In this document: positions 11,039 to 22,234 of the stretch, piece after piece
Position numbering within the stretch: the first letter of the stretch is position 1
How the letters are laid out: every line of letters begins with the position of its first letter
Origin: Vibrio metschnikovii CIP 69.14
GTDB taxonomy: Bacteria > Pseudomonadota > Gammaproteobacteria > Enterobacterales > Vibrionaceae
DNA: 64,000 nt
Direction of reading: 5' to 3'
NCBI RefSeq assembly: GCF_000176155.1
Contig: NZ_ACZO01000006.1
Coordinates: 1,674,001 to 1,738,000 of the forward strand
Notes under the pieces: model-generated
Database searches by the model: none
What the model was told of the DNA's origin: nothing
What the model saw: the letters and a program-made list of their open reading frames with translations, nothing else
Made by a program: the position numbers and the translations under genes

Positions 11039-13622
11039 ATGAGTACATCCAACGCTTCTTGCATCGAGTCTTCCTCATCTCATACCCCGATGATGAGACA
11101 GTATCTTAAACTCAAAGCAGAAAACCCCGATATTTTGCTGTTTTATCGCATGGGTGATTTTTATGAACTGTTTTATGATGATGCAAAACGTGCCTCGCAA
11201 TTATTAGATATCTCTCTCACCAAACGCGGCGCTTCTGCCGGTGAACCTATCCCCATGGCCGGCGTACCTTACCATGCTGTGGAAGGCTACTTAGCCAAAC
11301 TAGTGCAGCTGGGAGAATCCATCGCTATTTGCGAGCAAATAGGCGATCCGGCAACCAGTAAAGGGCCGGTTGAACGCAAAGTGGTACGCATTATTACCCC
11401 TGGCACCATCACTGACGAAGCCTTATTGTCTGAGCGTAGCGATAACTTGATTGCGGCGATTTATCATCAGGGCGGTAAATTTGGTTATGCGACCTTGGAT
11501 ATCACCTCTGGCCGTTTTCAACTCTCTGAACCAGATTCGGTAGAATCAATGTGTGCTGAACTGCAACGCACCGCACCGCGCGAATTGCTCTTTCCTGAAG
11601 ATTTTAGCCCTGTACAGGTTCTAGCCAACCGCAAAGGTAACCGCCGCCGCCCGATTTGGGAATTCGAACTCGACACCGCAAAACAACAGTTGAATCAACA
11701 ATTTGGCACTCGTGACTTGGTAGGTTTTGGTGTAGAAAAAGCCAAACTCGGTTTATGTGCAGCAGGCTGCTTAATTCAATACGTAAAAGATACTCAGCGC
11801 ACTGCCCTACCCCATATTCGTGCTCTGACTTTTGATCGCCAAGATCAATCGGTTATTTTAGATGCTGCCACTCGTCGTAACTTAGAATTAACCCAAAATT
11901 TAGCGGGCGGACAAGAGCACACCTTAGCGGAAGTCTTAGATCACTGTGCAACCGCGATGGGCAGCCGTATGCTCAAACGTTGGATTCACCAACCTACGCG
12001 TCATATCGACACCATCAATCAACGTTTGGGATGGGATAACCGAGCTCAAACAAGACGCGCTATTTGCTGAACTTTCCCCAATATTAAAACAAATTGGCGA
12101 TATCGAGCGTATTTTGGCTCGTTTAGCACTGCGCTCTGCTCGCCCACGTGATTTAGCTCGCCTGCGAAATGCACTGCAGCAGTTACCTGAGCTCAACCAG
12201 CAAATGGCATCACTGAAACACCCGTATTTATGTCAACTACGTCAAGATGCTCAGCCAATTGAAGTACTCTCTCAACTGCTGGAGCGAGCGATAAAAGACA
12301 ACCCTCCAGTGGTGATCCGTGATGGTGGCGTGATTGCTGATGGTTATGATGCGGAACTGGACGAGTGGCGTAAATTGGCCGCTGGTGCTACCGAGTATCT
12401 CGATCAATTAGAAGCCGATGAACGTGAACGTCACGGTATTGACAGCTTGAAAGTCGGTTACAACAATGTGCACGGCTTTTATATCCAAGTCAGCCGCGGA
12501 CAAAGCCAACTGGTGCCTCCGCACTATGTTCGTCGCCAAACCTTAAAAAATGCTGAGCGCTATATTATTCCTGAGCTCAAAGCACATGAAGACAAAGTAT
12601 TAAATTCCAAATCAAAAGCTTTAGCATTAGAGAAACAGCTTTGGGAACAATTATTTGATCTGTTACTGCCTCATTTAGAGCGTTTGCAGGCGTTAGCTTC
12701 AGCCCTTTCACAGTTGGATGTACTACAAAATTTAGCCGAAAGAGCAGAAAGTTTAGATTATTGTCGGCCAACCTTAACTGAGAATATTGGTTTACAGATT
12801 CAAGCTGGTCGCCATCCGGTGGTTGAGCAAGTGATGAAAGATCCCTTTATTGCCAACCCAATCACGCTCCACCAGCAACGTAAAATGTTGATCATTACCG
12901 GGCCGAACATGGGGGGTAAATCGACTTATATGCGCCAAACCGCCTTGATCGCCTTGATGGCACATATGGGCAGTTATGTGCCAGCGCAATCGGCGACAAT
13001 TGGTTTGTTAGATCGGATTTTCACTCGGATTGGTGCCTCTGATGATCTGGCTTCAGGTCGTTCCACGTTTATGGTTGAAATGACCGAAACCGCGAATATC
13101 CTGCATAATGCAACGCAGCATAGTTTGGTATTGATGGATGAGATTGGCCGAGGCACCAGTACTTATGATGGACTCTCTTTAGCATGGGCCAGTGCCGAAT
13201 GGTTAGCCACTAAAATTGGGGCGATGACTCTGTTTGCTACTCACTATTTTGAGTTAACTGAACTGCCCAGCACTTTACCGCACTTGGCGAATGTTCATCT
13301 CGATGCGGTTGAGCATGGTGAAAACATCGCCTTCATGCACGCCGTACAAGAAGGGGCGGCCAGTAAATCCTACGGTTTAGCCGTCGCGAGCTTAGCGGGC
13401 GTACCTAAGGCTGTGATTACCAATGCCAAAAACAAACTCGCACAGCTTGAGCAACAGCGAGAGACGACGAAGAAACCATCAGCATCACTGGCTATAACTG
13501 ATCAAATGAGCTTAATTCCTGAACCAAGTGAAGTTGAACAGCTACTCGCCGGTATTGATCCCGATGAGCTGACGCCACGTCAAGCATTAGAAGCCCTATA
13601 TCGCTTAAAAAAATGCTTATAG
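11039..13622 (+). pseudogene. mutS: DNA mismatch repair protein MutS, frameshifted
   Basis: Mismatch-recognition ATPase. The first 330 codons (starting near [32 protein letters not shown], the mismatch-wedging FYE motif) read in one frame to about 12030; the rest (Walker [40 protein letters not shown]-terminal helix) reads in the +1 frame to 13622. The break is a GGG run at 12028-12030: removing one G restores [10 protein letters not shown], the expected sequence. As it stands the first frame stops at 12070 after 343 residues, lacking the ATPase. Total length otherwise matches the family (about 860). Confidence 0.9.
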
Positions 13623-13641
13623 ATGCAGCAGTATTAAAGCA

Positions 13642-13666
13642 AAAAGGCACCGTCGAGGTGCCTTTT
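13642..13666 (+). terminator. Bidirectional terminator between mutS and rpoS
   Basis: Perfect 10-bp stem AAAAGGCACC with its complement and a 5-base loop, ending in TTTT. It lies 19 bases after the mutS stop and before the convergent rpoS stop, with A/T runs on both sides so it can serve both genes. Confidence 0.88.
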
Positions 13667-13684
13667 CTACATCATTAAAGCCAA

Positions 13685-14661
13685 TTAATTGTCGTTATCG
13701 ACATTAAACAACGCTTCCATATTCAGCCCTTGTTTAACGAGGATCTCGCGTAGGCGACGTAAGCCTTCTACTTGGATCTGTCTGACTCGCTCACGGGTAA
13801 GATTAATTTCTCGCCCGACTTCTTCCAGCGTTGAAGGTTCATAACCCAGTAATCCAAACGGCGCGCCAAGACTTCTTTTTGCTTTGGATTGAGCTCATCG
13901 AGCCAATTAAGCAAAGATAAGCGAATATCTTCATCTTGAGTCGACACTTCTGGATCCGAGTGATTAGAGTCAGGCAGAATATCCAATAATGCTTTATCAC
14001 CATCGCCACCAATCGGAGTATCAACAGAACTGATTCGCTCATTCAAACGTAGCATTTTATTGACATCTTCAACTGGCTTGTCCAGCTCAGCGGCAATTTC
14101 TTCTGCCGTAGGTTCATGGTCCAAACGCTGTGAAAGTTCACGAGCTGTGCGCAAATAGATATTGAGCTCTTTGACGACATGAATCGGTAGACGAATGGTA
14201 CGAGTTTGATTCATCAGCGCCCGTTCGATGGTTTGACGAATCCACCACGTGGCATAAGTCGAAAAACGAAAGCCTCGTTCTGGGTCAAACTTCTCAACCG
14301 CTCTGATCAAACCTAGATTGCCTTCTTCAATCAAATCGAGCAACGCTAGACCACGGTTACTGTAACGGCGAGAGATTTTCACCACCAAGCGTAGGTTACT
14401 TTCAATCATTCGCTTGCGCGCGGCCTCATCGCCACGTAATGCACGTCGAGCGTAGAGAACTTCTTCTTCGGCGGTTAAAAGGGGTGAAAAACCAATTTCA
14501 CTCAAATACATCTGTGTTGCATCTAAGCTTTTGCTCGATGCATCGTATTCTTCTTTGAGGTTAATGGCGGATAGTTGCTCAACGTCAGACTCCGCTGCGT
14601 TGATAACTTCAGGATCAAAATCAAAATCTTCGACTTTAGTGACTGAATTGCTGATACTCAT
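13685..14661 (-). pseudogene. rpoS: Stationary-phase sigma factor RpoS, frameshifted near the 3' end
   Basis: Sigma-38, master regulator of the general stress response. Regions 1.2 to 4.1 are intact: [21 protein letters not shown], then region 2 ([37 protein letters not shown]), then region 3. After [11 protein letters not shown] the frame is lost: the A-run at 13856-13858 has three A where four are needed. Adding one restores [28 protein letters not shown] and a normal end (VDNDN, stop 13685). As written the protein continues with unrelated residues to a stop at 13768 and lacks the region 4.2 helix-turn-helix. Upstream is nlpD, within which rpoS promoters usually lie. Confidence 0.88.
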
Positions 14662-14733
14662 AACGCCTCCCCTGGCGAGCTAGCAAGACATTACAACTTC
14701 AAATGTCGGCTACATAACTCATCACAAGCATGT

Positions 14734-15702
14734 TTATGGTAAGTAGCGTTGTGGATTCACTGGCTTACCTTGGTAACGAATTTCAAAATGTAAGCGAACA
14801 CTGGTGGTTCCTGAGCTGCCCATGGTCGCAATTTTTTGACCGGCAGTTACATTCTGACCTTCTTGAACCAGCAGTTGATCATTGTGAGCATAGGCACTTA
14901 GATAGTCATCATTGTGCTTAATAATGATCAAATTGCCGTAGCCGCGTAGCGCATTACCTGAATACACCACCGTCCCAGCCGCGGTAGAAACAATCGATTG
15001 ACCTCGCTGACCTGCAATATCAATACCTTTGTTTCCTTGATCTCCTGCGGAGAAACCTTTAATTACTCTCCCTTTGGTTGGCCATAGCCACTTAGCGATT
15101 TTATCGTTATTTTGTGTCGGTTTAGTGACAGGCTGATTAGTAACATTCACTTTAGGTGTAGATTCAACATACCTGTTTGTTTTCGGTTGTTCAATAGCCG
15201 TTGTAGGCGATTTGCTGACCGTTGTAGGGAGTTTCTTACTGTTTTGAGAGATCGATACAGGATTAGAGTCTTTGCTCTTCACGGACACCGAGGGAGCGAT
15301 AACAACAGGCGTTGGCACAACCACAGGAGTCGATGCTGAAGCAACGCTACCAACCGAACTGACATTCGCTTTAGGCCGAGGACCAGCGCCCGTTCCAGCA
15401 TAAGCAGGAGGCGTATAAGCCGGCCCCCATAAACGCAACTTTTGCCCAGGATGGATCACATAAGGTGCTTGCAGGCGATTAAAACGGATAATATCGTTAA
15501 CATCTTTATCGGTGATGTAAGAGATAAAATATAAAGTATCGCCTTTTTTTACCTCATAGTAACTGCCTCGATAACTGCCACGAGGTATTGAGTTATAGTC
15601 TTTGTTCAGCCCCGAAACTGGCGCAGGAGTGTTAACCGCACAGCCAAGCAGTAAGCAGCACAAACCAATCAGCCATCCATTTCGACACTGCCGCTTCTTC
15701 AT
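14734..15702 (-). CDS. nlpD: Murein hydrolase activator NlpD
   Basis: Lipoprotein that activates the septal amidase AmiC. It has a lipobox LLLGC with Cys21, a LysM domain (YYEVKKGDTLYFISYITD to PGQKLRLW, about residues 48-93), a long Ser/Thr/Pro/Val-rich linker, and a C-terminal LytM/M23 domain (about 215-322). The LytM domain lacks the zinc ligands of active peptidases (GIDIAG replaces the H-x3-D motif; only the late LHFEIR histidine remains), as expected for NlpD/EnvC activators. It overlaps the pcm stop by one base. Confidence 0.95.
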   Translation of the reverse strand: MKKRQCRNGWLIGLCCLLLGCAVNTPAPVSGLNKDYNSIPRGSYRGSYYEVKKGDTLYFISYITDKDVNDIIRFNRLQAPYVIHPGQKLRLWGPAYTPPAYAGTGAGPRPKANVSSVGSVASASTPVVVPTPVVIAPSVSVKSKDSNPVSISQNSKKLPTTVSKSPTTAIEQPKTNRYVESTPKVNVTNQPVTKPTQNNDKIAKWLWPTKGRVIKGFSAGDQGNKGIDIAGQRGQSIVSTAAGTVVYSGNALRGYGNLIIIKHNDDYLSAYAHNDQLLVQEGQNVTAGQKIATMGSSGTTSVRLHFEIRYQGKPVNPQRYLP

Positions 15703-16328
15703 TAAGCTAATTCACCTGCCACTAAAGGTACAAAACGTACCGTTTCTACGCTTTGAGTTATCCACTCATCACCTTGACGAATAATGCACAGCAATTGCTG
15801 CTCTTCCTCTCCGACTGGAATCACTAAACGGCCACCATCGGTTAACTGCTCAAGTAAAGCTTGCGGAACTATCGGAGCAGCCGCAGTGACGATAATCGCA
15901 TCAAAAGGCGCTTTAGCCGCCCACCCTTGCCAGCCATCGCCATGTTTAGTTGAGACATTATAAATATCCAATTGTTTCAAACGGCGTTTCGCTTCCCATT
16001 GTAAAAATTTAATACGTTCAATCGAAAAAACGTGATCAACCAATTGAGCAAGTACGGCCGTTTGATACCCCGATCCGGTGCCAACTTCTAAAACTCGGCT
16101 ATGTGGCTTTAAAGACAATATTTGAGTCATTTTGGCCACAATGTAAGGTTGTGAGATCGTTTGTCCAAGACCAATCGGTAACGCATGGTTATCATAAGCT
16201 TGATGCATCATCGCTTGTGACACAAACCGCTCTCTCGGTAAAGCGTGGATGGCAGATAATACCGCTTGATCATCAATTCCTTGCCGCACTAAATACTCAA
16301 TCAGTTTATCCGCCTTAGGATTACTCAT
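15702..16328 (-). CDS. pcm: Protein-L-isoaspartate O-methyltransferase Pcm
   Basis: Methylates isoaspartyl residues with SAM to repair damaged proteins. The 208 residues contain the family motifs [15 protein letters not shown] (residue 53), SAM motif [17 protein letters not shown] (about 80), and [21 protein letters not shown] precedes ATG 16328. It lies three bases after surE in the truD-surE-pcm-nlpD operon. Confidence 0.96.
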   Translation of the reverse strand: MSNPKADKLIEYLVRQGIDDQAVLSAIHALPRERFVSQAMMHQAYDNHALPIGLGQTISQPYIVAKMTQILSLKPHSRVLEVGTGSGYQTAVLAQLVDHVFSIERIKFLQWEAKRRLKQLDIYNVSTKHGDGWQGWAAKAPFDAIIVTAAAPIVPQALLEQLTDGGRLVIPVGEEEQQLLCIIRQGDEWITQSVETVRFVPLVAGELA

Positions 16329-16331
16329 CTT

Positions 16332-17087
16332 TTATACCTTTAACCACGTCGCCATTACACCGAGCGACTCATGAGCAGTTAAATCAACCAGTATCGGCGT
16401 CACTGACACACATTTTTGCTCAACCGCATAAAAGTCGGTGCCTTCTCCCGCGTCTTGCTCTCTTCCTGGAGGTCCGAGCCAGTAGATCTCATGCCCTCGT
16501 GGATCTTTTTGTTTGATCATATTTTCAGCATGATGACGAGCGCCAAGTCGGGTGACTTGCGTTCCGGTTAATTGATCAAAAGGAACATCTGGAATATTTA
16601 TATTAATCAATCGATTCGTTGGAATGGGTGAGGATAAGTGCTGCAAGACGATTTGACGAGCAATCTTACCTGCTGTCGCGAAATGGGTATTACCGACCAA
16701 AGAGAAGGCAATCGACTGTACGCCCAGAAAATGCCCTTCCATGGCCGCAGCAACCGTCCCAGAATAAAGCACATCATCCCCTAAGTTAGCTCCATGATTA
16801 ATCCCGCTTAATACTAAATCGGGTAAATCATGTTTGAGTAATTCGTTAAGAGCAAAATGAACGCAGTCGGTTGGCGTACCTTGTACAGAATAGGTATTCG
16901 GCTCAATTTTTGTTACTCGTAATGGTTGCTCTAAAGTCAGAGAATTTGAGGCACCTGAGCGATTTCTATCCGGAGCAACAATGATAATCTCAGCCAAATC
17001 GGCTAATGCATAAGCCAGCGCCCGAATACCTTCGGCATAGACACCATCATCATTACTCAATAAAATTTTTAATTTTTTATTAGTCAT
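16332..17087 (-). CDS. surE: 5'/3'-nucleotidase SurE
   Basis: Metal-dependent survival phosphatase acting on nucleoside monophosphates. It has the N-terminal metal site [17 protein letters not shown] (Asp-Asp pair), then [15 protein letters not shown], and [28 protein letters not shown]. The reading frame is open to 17114 inside truD, but starting at ATG 17087 ([10 protein letters not shown]) gives the family's usual short N terminus; it overlaps the truD stop by 8 bases. Confidence 0.95.
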   Translation of the reverse strand: MTNKKLKILLSNDDGVYAEGIRALAYALADLAEIIIVAPDRNRSGASNSLTLEQPLRVTKIEPNTYSVQGTPTDCVHFALNELLKHDLPDLVLSGINHGANLGDDVLYSGTVAAAMEGHFLGVQSIAFSLVGNTHFATAGKIARQIVLQHLSSPIPTNRLININIPDVPFDQLTGTQVTRLGARHHAENMIKQKDPRGHEIYWLGPPGREQDAGEGTDFYAVEQKCVSVTPILVDLTAHESLGVMATWLKV

Positions 17088-18126
17088 AAACTCGTTCAAC
17101 TGGAATTTCTTCAATTAATTCACGGACGACAGAGGTCGCAAAGCTGCCCGCATCCAAAGTAAAGCTAAGCAATATATTATTATTGTCGACTTGCCACTGA
17201 AGTTGCTGAGGATGTAAAGCAATCACTCGTCTGTCGTGACGCATCCGGTTGCCGCGAATCAGTTTCATTAGATCCGGCTCTGCATCGAGTGCTTGTTGCT
17301 CCAAGGCTTGCGCAGTACCTTGAGTGGGCAAAGCATTATCTCCCGCCAGTGCCGCGGTAATTTGGACTTTCTGATCAGCTAACTGTTGATTGAATTCCGT
17401 CAGTTGTTCGTCGCTAACCAGTTCAGAGACTCCGTCTTTTAATGCTATATCACCCTCAATAAAAGACTCAAAACATCCAGACTGAATTCGAGCTGAGACA
17501 ATATGATTAAAAATCCACGAACGGGCAGCAGATAAATACAGACTACGTTGATTTTGATTACGAGAGCGCACATTGTCACGCCCCCAGCGCCGCGCTTCAT
17601 GGAGATTGTTGCCATCTTTACCAAAGCGCTGTTGACCAAAATAATTAGGTACGCCCTGCTCAGCAAGCACCTGCAAACGCTGCACAACATTATCGATATC
17701 GGTCACTTCGCTGAGTGTCAATTCAAAGTGATTTCCCTGCAAATCACCGGGACGCAACTTTTTATGATGACGAGTCATCGCCAGCACTTGAATACTTGGG
17801 TATTGCTTTTCAAATGCGGTCAAATTCGGTAATTTTCCATCCGGGAGATAGACACTAAGCCACTGTTCCGTCACAGCATGTCGGTCTTTGAGCCCTGCCC
17901 AACCGATATCTTTGGATTTAACACCACACGCCTTGGCCAGTTCATTCGCAACAAAACTGGTATTTTCTCCGGTTTTCCTAATACACACCATGACGTGCTC
18001 GCCTTCACCAGAAAAGGAATACCCCAAATCTTCGGTGACTTTAAAGTGTTCTGGTCGTGCTTTAATTTTTGCTTTCGCCGTTGGCTGACCACATAAGTAC
18101 GCCAGAGAAGAGAGAAGATCAGTCAT
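17080..18126 (-). CDS. truD: tRNA pseudouridine(13) synthase TruD
   Basis: Makes pseudouridine 13 in tRNA-Glu. 348 residues, with the catalytic segment [20 protein letters not shown] (Asp in GLKDRHA) and the TruD signature [18 protein letters not shown] 18126 follows a weak GGAA. It is upstream of and overlaps surE, the conserved gammaproteobacterial gene order, and is preceded by ispF after a 162-bp gap. Confidence 0.95.
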   Translation of the reverse strand: MTDLLSSLAYLCGQPTAKAKIKARPEHFKVTEDLGYSFSGEGEHVMVCIRKTGENTSFVANELAKACGVKSKDIGWAGLKDRHAVTEQWLSVYLPDGKLPNLTAFEKQYPSIQVLAMTRHHKKLRPGDLQGNHFELTLSEVTDIDNVVQRLQVLAEQGVPNYFGQQRFGKDGNNLHEARRWGRDNVRSRNQNQRSLYLSAARSWIFNHIVSARIQSGCFESFIEGDIALKDGVSELVSDEQLTEFNQQLADQKVQITAALAGDNALPTQGTAQALEQQALDAEPDLMKLIRGNRMRHDRRVIALHPQQLQWQVDNNNILLSFTLDAGSFATSVVRELIEEIPVERVYD

Positions 18127-18288
18127 TTTTTATTCCAATATCTGCCTACTCAACGCTCGTTAACGAAAACCTGAATTCATGGTAGGCAGTGAATGTATCC
18201 CATCGCTATCGTTAGATAACAATCTAGGAGTAAGATAAACAGACGGTATACGACTCCACATTCCATCATGCGGAGCGTTCACCAAGTC

Positions 18289-18765
18289 TTAAGCTTTTAT
18301 TAATAATACCACGGCTTCGCAAGCGATCCCTTCTTTACGGCCAGTAAAGCCTAACCGTTCGGTGGTGGTTGCTTTGACATTAATGTTACTCGTTGCTGTT
18401 TGTAAGTCCTCAGCGATCACTTGACACATCGATTCAATATAAGGCGCCATTTTCGGCGCTTGAGCAATCAGCGTAATATCGGCATTGCCCAACTGATACC
18501 CCTGTTTGAGAACACGTTGATACACATCGCGCAGTAAAGCTCGACTATCAGCACCTTTCCATTGCTCATCCGTATCGGGGAAATGACGGCCAATATCACC
18601 GGCGGCAATCGCGCCTAAAAGCGCATCACACAAAGCATGCAACGCCACATCACCATCAGAGTGAGCAATCAGGCCCTGCTCATAAGGGATAGAAACACCA
18701 CCAATTATCACCGGGCCTTCACCGCCAAATTTATGCACATCAAAACCGTGGCCAATACGTATCAT
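18289..18765 (-). CDS. ispF: 2-C-methyl-D-erythritol 2,4-cyclodiphosphate synthase IspF
   Basis: Fifth step of the MEP isoprenoid pathway. The 158 residues begin [13 protein letters not shown] (metal ligands D8 and H10), followed by [18 protein letters not shown], the second metal site, and [18 protein letters not shown] at the C terminus. The start overlaps the ispD stop by four bases. Confidence 0.97.
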   Translation of the reverse strand: MIRIGHGFDVHKFGGEGPVIIGGVSIPYEQGLIAHSDGDVALHALCDALLGAIAAGDIGRHFPDTDEQWKGADSRALLRDVYQRVLKQGYQLGNADITLIAQAPKMAPYIESMCQVIAEDLQTATSNINVKATTTERLGFTGRKEGIACEAVVLLIKA

Positions 18766-19466
18766 GCTGTTTCCTTTTTTCGACTTAAATAGAACTCAGC
18801 CAATGCCAGATCTTCTGGCTGAGTAATTTTAATATTATCCGCTCGCCCGCTCACTAAACCTGGAGATAAACCTTGCCACTCAAAAGCAGAGGCTTCATCG
18901 GTAATGATCGCTTTTTGTTCTAAGGCTTGTTGTAGCGCCTGTAATAAAGGCTGGCAACGAAACATCTGCGGCGTTAGCGCATGCCATAACGCTTGACGTT
19001 CAACGGTATGCAAAATATTACCGTCCCCGTCACCACGCTTCATCGTATCGCGGACAGGGCTAGCAAGTATCGCCCCTACCGGATGAGATAATGCACGCTG
19101 AATTAACTGCGTAATATCACGCTCAGTGACGCAGGGTCTTGCCGCATCATGCGCCATCACCCATTCGCCTAATTGCTGTTCATCCACCAAACGTAGCGCG
19201 TTGAGTACCGACTCTGCACGCTCTTTTCCGCCATTGACCACCTTCACTCGGGGATGACTTGCTAATGATAAGGAAGAAAAGTAAGGGTCTTGCTGACTGA
19301 TAGCAATAACAACCTGTCCTATCTGTGGGTGAGCCAATAACTGCTCAACCGTATGCTCTAATACCGTTTTTCCATTAAGCAGGAGATATTGCTTAGGACG
19401 ATCAGCCTGCATTCGACTGCCAATCCCAGCGGCGGGAACAATGGCGGTAATTAATGGAACGTTCAA
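18762..19466 (-). CDS. ispD: 2-C-methyl-D-erythritol 4-phosphate cytidylyltransferase IspD
   Basis: Third step of the MEP pathway (CTP + MEP). The nucleotide-binding loop [20 protein letters not shown] is at residues 9-28; further motifs are [25 protein letters not shown] and [10 protein letters not shown]. At 234 residues it is full length. It overlaps ftsB upstream and ispF downstream by four bases each, forming ftsB-ispD-ispF. Confidence 0.97.
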   Translation of the reverse strand: MNVPLITAIVPAAGIGSRMQADRPKQYLLLNGKTVLEHTVEQLLAHPQIGQVVIAISQQDPYFSSLSLASHPRVKVVNGGKERAESVLNALRLVDEQQLGEWVMAHDAARPCVTERDITQLIQRALSHPVGAILASPVRDTMKRGDGDGNILHTVERQALWHALTPQMFRCQPLLQALQQALEQKAIITDEASAFEWQGLSPGLVSGRADNIKITQPEDLALAEFYLSRKKETA

Positions 19467-19753
19467 GGCGTTACCTCACCGATAATCCGATAAAAGGTTT
19501 CATTGTCTTTGACCATTCCTAACTCATGGCGGGCGCGCTCTTCAATCGCATCAAGCCCCTGCCGTAAATCATCGATTTCAGCAAACATCTCTTGGTTTCG
19601 TTGGTGCAAATTACTGTTCACTTGTTCTTGTACGTTAATTTCACTCGAGACCATTCGAAAGTCTACGATGCCATTTTTACTTAACCATAAATGGTATTGT
19701 AGCCAGCCAAATAGCAAAAATAAGGCTATCGCCAATACTCGCATCTTTTTCAC
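19463..19753 (-). CDS. ftsB: Cell division protein FtsB
   Basis: Small bitopic divisome protein that pairs with FtsL and FtsQ. The 96 residues contain one N-terminal membrane helix ([18 protein letters not shown], residues 5-22) and a periplasmic coiled coil ([20 protein letters not shown] and on), ending with the conserved [20 protein letters not shown]. It overlaps ispD, the usual neighbour. Confidence 0.94.
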   Translation of the reverse strand: MKKMRVLAIALFLLFGWLQYHLWLSKNGIVDFRMVSSEINVQEQVNSNLHQRNQEMFAEIDDLRQGLDAIEERARHELGMVKDNETFYRIIGEVTP

Positions 19754-20050
19754 CTTACTGATGGGAGCGGTACCTAATGAGAAGTACCGTCTACATTGAC
19801 TGTTTACTTGCCCGCTTACTTATATCATAAGCGCCAAAATCAGGCGAGTAAGCTCACGCTTTAAGTCGTTGTCAATGAACAACTATCTCGAACGATTTAA
19901 CCGACAATCTCCAAACGACTTAGATCTGAAGCGAGACGACAAGTTAGGCAATCACTACTCACATGAAAACCCTATCTGAGTAGCATTAACGATCCTAGCT
20001 CCTAGCCAACACCACCGCGCTTAATACGGATGGCTGCTGACTAAAAAGTA
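19754..20050. other. Non-coding gap between ftsB and uppP
   Basis: 297 bases with no open frame of note, no tRNA-like fold and no clear terminator. It should hold the ftsB promoter (minus strand, near 19760-19830) and the 3' end of the uppP operon. Confidence 0.5.
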
Positions 20051-20854
20051 TTAATTCATCGATAAAAACAGAAGTAATCCAAAACCTAAAATTAAACGAT
20101 AAATCACAAAAGGAGTCATCCCCATTCGAGAAATGAGCTTTAAGAAAAAGAAAATACACAAATAGGCGCTAATAAACGAGGTGATCACGCCAGTAATTAA
20201 GAAATTAATCTGAATCGGTTCACCGCTCGTGATTAACTTAAGACCTAGGTATCCACCAGCTAAAGTAATAATTGGAATCGACATTAAAAATGAAAATCGC
20301 GCCGCAGCCTCGCGGGTAAAACCTAAATACAGCGCAGCCGTAATGGTTGCACCTGAGCGTGATGTACCGGGAATAATCGCTAACGCTTGTGCGACACCAA
20401 CAAAAAGAGCCTGCTTCCATCCCGCTTGATACTCATCTTGGGCAAGACGAGCGTGCCTATCCACATACAAAAGCAGTAAGCCAAAAATGATCGTCGTTGT
20501 GGCAATCACCCACGCACTACGCAGATACAGCTCAACAATATCTTTCATTAATAAACCAAAAATACACGCGGGAATGGTCGCGAGAATGATCAACCAAGCC
20601 AGTTTTGCTTCTTTGCTGCGATCACCTTTGAAAATGGACGCAAAAAATGCTCGTAATAAGCTCACCACTTCATGGCGAAAATAAATGATCACCGCAGCTA
20701 AGGTGCCAACATGCACTGCCACATCAAAAGCTAAACCTTGATCTTCCCAGCCTAAAATAGCCGAAGGCAAAATAAGATGAGCAGAGCTAGAGATGGGTAA
20801 GAATTCAGTTAAGCCTTGGATCAACGCCAATATAAACGCTTCAAAATAAGTCAT
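20051..20854 (-). CDS. uppP: Undecaprenyl-diphosphatase UppP (BacA)
   Basis: Inner-membrane phosphatase that recycles the lipid carrier for peptidoglycan and confers bacitracin resistance. 267 residues with about eight membrane helices. Both signature regions are present: [15 protein letters not shown] (residues 14-28) with the catalytic Glu and Ser cluster, and [20 protein letters not shown] (about 160-180) with the catalytic Arg. It is nine bases downstream of folK. Confidence 0.97.
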   Translation of the reverse strand: MTYFEAFILALIQGLTEFLPISSSAHLILPSAILGWEDQGLAFDVAVHVGTLAAVIIYFRHEVVSLLRAFFASIFKGDRSKEAKLAWLIILATIPACIFGLLMKDIVELYLRSAWVIATTTIIFGLLLLYVDRHARLAQDEYQAGWKQALFVGVAQALAIIPGTSRSGATITAALYLGFTREAAARFSFLMSIPIITLAGGYLGLKLITSGEPIQINFLITGVITSFISAYLCIFFFLKLISRMGMTPFVIYRLILGFGLLLFLSMN

Positions 20855-20863
20855 GATTATTCT

Positions 20864-21367
20864 CTAATTAACGGATTTACGGATGGAAAACCACAAAGGA
20901 ATGGGGGTTAAAGAATCGAGATCTGGCGTTGCTTGCCACACCTCTTGAACCGTTTGCTCGCTGCCAGGAATCAGCAACTGGGGCGACAATTCGTACAAAG
21001 GTTGGATAACAAAAGGATAATGATAAATATCCCGTCTTGGCAAGACGGGCGCTTCGCTCGAGACTTGCTCACCATAAAGTAGTAAATCCAAATCTAACGT
21101 TCGATCTTGAAACTTCTTTGCGTTAATCTCTCTTCCCCAACGCCGTTCTATATCCCGTAATTTCTCTAGCAAAACGGGTAAAGAGAGCGTGGTAGTGATC
21201 TCCGCAACCAGATTATAAAAAGCATGGCTATCAAAGCCGACAGATGGGCACTCATAAACCGACGATAAGCGCAGTCGATCCGTTAACGTCGCTAATTCAC
21301 GACATCCAGCTTCAATATGTCGATGGCGTTGAACATTGGAACCAATACCAACATAGCAAGTTATCAT
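20864..21367 (-). CDS. folK: Hydroxymethyldihydropterin pyrophosphokinase FolK
   Basis: Transfers pyrophosphate from ATP to 6-hydroxymethyl-7,8-dihydropterin in folate synthesis. The 167 residues have YVGIGSNVQRHRHIEAG at the N terminus, FYNLVAEITTTLS, and the signature DRTLDLDLLLYG (about residue 93). It overlaps the folB stop by 4 bases, so folB-folK-uppP look like one unit. Confidence 0.95.
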   Translation of the reverse strand: MITCYVGIGSNVQRHRHIEAGCRELATLTDRLRLSSVYECPSVGFDSHAFYNLVAEITTTLSLPVLLEKLRDIERRWGREINAKKFQDRTLDLDLLLYGEQVSSEAPVLPRRDIYHYPFVIQPLYELSPQLLIPGSEQTVQEVWQATPDLDSLTPIPLWFSIRKSVN

Positions 21368-21717
21368 GCCTGTCCTCGTTCAATCACCACACCAACCCCT
21401 TTTGCTTGTGCCACCGCTCCCGGCTTGGTTAAACGGACCTTAACCCAAGGCACAGAAAAACGCTGCATAATCAGCTCTGCCACTTCTTCGGCAACTCGCT
21501 CTACCAATAAAAAACGTCCCTGCTCAATATGCTCAATCACCGCTTGACTGACTTGGGCATAATCCAATGCATCAGCCACATCATCGCTTTTGCCAGCAGG
21601 TTGATTATTATGAGCCATCTCCAAATCAAGCACTAATTTTTGCTTAATGGTCTGCTCCCAGTCATAAACACCAATGGTTGTGATCACAGTTAACTGCTCG
21701 ATAAAAACTTTATCCAT
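21364..21717 (-). CDS. folB: Dihydroneopterin aldolase FolB
   Basis: Folate pathway aldolase/epimerase, 117 residues: begins MDKVFIEQLTVITTIGVYDWEQ, with the catalytic region FLLVERVAEEVAELIM and C-terminal VKVRLTKPGAV. The frame is open to 21810, but ATG 21717 is preceded by AAGGAGG and matches the family N terminus. Confidence 0.95.
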   Translation of the reverse strand: MDKVFIEQLTVITTIGVYDWEQTIKQKLVLDLEMAHNNQPAGKSDDVADALDYAQVSQAVIEHIEQGRFLLVERVAEEVAELIMQRFSVPWVKVRLTKPGAVAQAKGVGVVIERGQA

Positions 21718-22033
21718 GGCAATATTGCCTCCTTTTTGCTGGTCGGATATCCAAATTGAGTAAAAAAACGGACTATTGGGGTTTATCACGATATCATATA
21801 CCCAAACCACCTATTGATGCGAAACTCTCAAGATTTTTTGTTTCTTCATTGCCTTAATGACTATTTTTCAGGCTATTTAACAATTGCTTGCAATGATAAC
21901 CGGCAACGCATGCCATTATTAAAAAACCGTCAGGTTGTCATTTTTTATCAGCAGGAAAAGTTAACGTGATGACCGCATCCAAGACAACTTTTATCAGGTT
22001 TGGGTCACGTTAAAAATAAAGAAATCCTGAGAC
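21718..22033. other. Non-coding region between divergent folB and plsY
   Basis: About 316 bases, AT-rich, between the divergently transcribed folB and plsY. I see no supported gene. It must hold the folB promoter. The plsY-proximal part is taken up by an ERIC-like repeat (22034-22150). Confidence 0.5.
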
Positions 22034-22150
22034 TATACCCAAACGACTTGGGGTTGCACGCCGTCGGCAAGTGAGTACATCGCCATGATATGTGATTGGG
22101 ATAAACGAACGCAGCCAACACCGCTGTAGCTTCAATTAAGAAGGGGATAT
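22034..22150 (+). repeat. ERIC-like intergenic repeat, copy 1 (diverged)
   Basis: Starts TATACCCAAACGACTTG and contains ATATGTGATTGGGATAAACG and CAGCCAACACCGCTGTAGC, the landmarks of the ERIC/IRU family. It shares these with the copy at 30149-30281. It lies about 85 bases upstream of plsY and is more diverged than copy 2. Confidence 0.75.
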
Positions 22151-22234
22151 TCGTCGCATTAGAGAGAGTCCCCCGCTAAACATTGGCTTACCTTACAAAC
22201 AATACGTAGCCAAACAACGACGGTAGAGGCCGCT

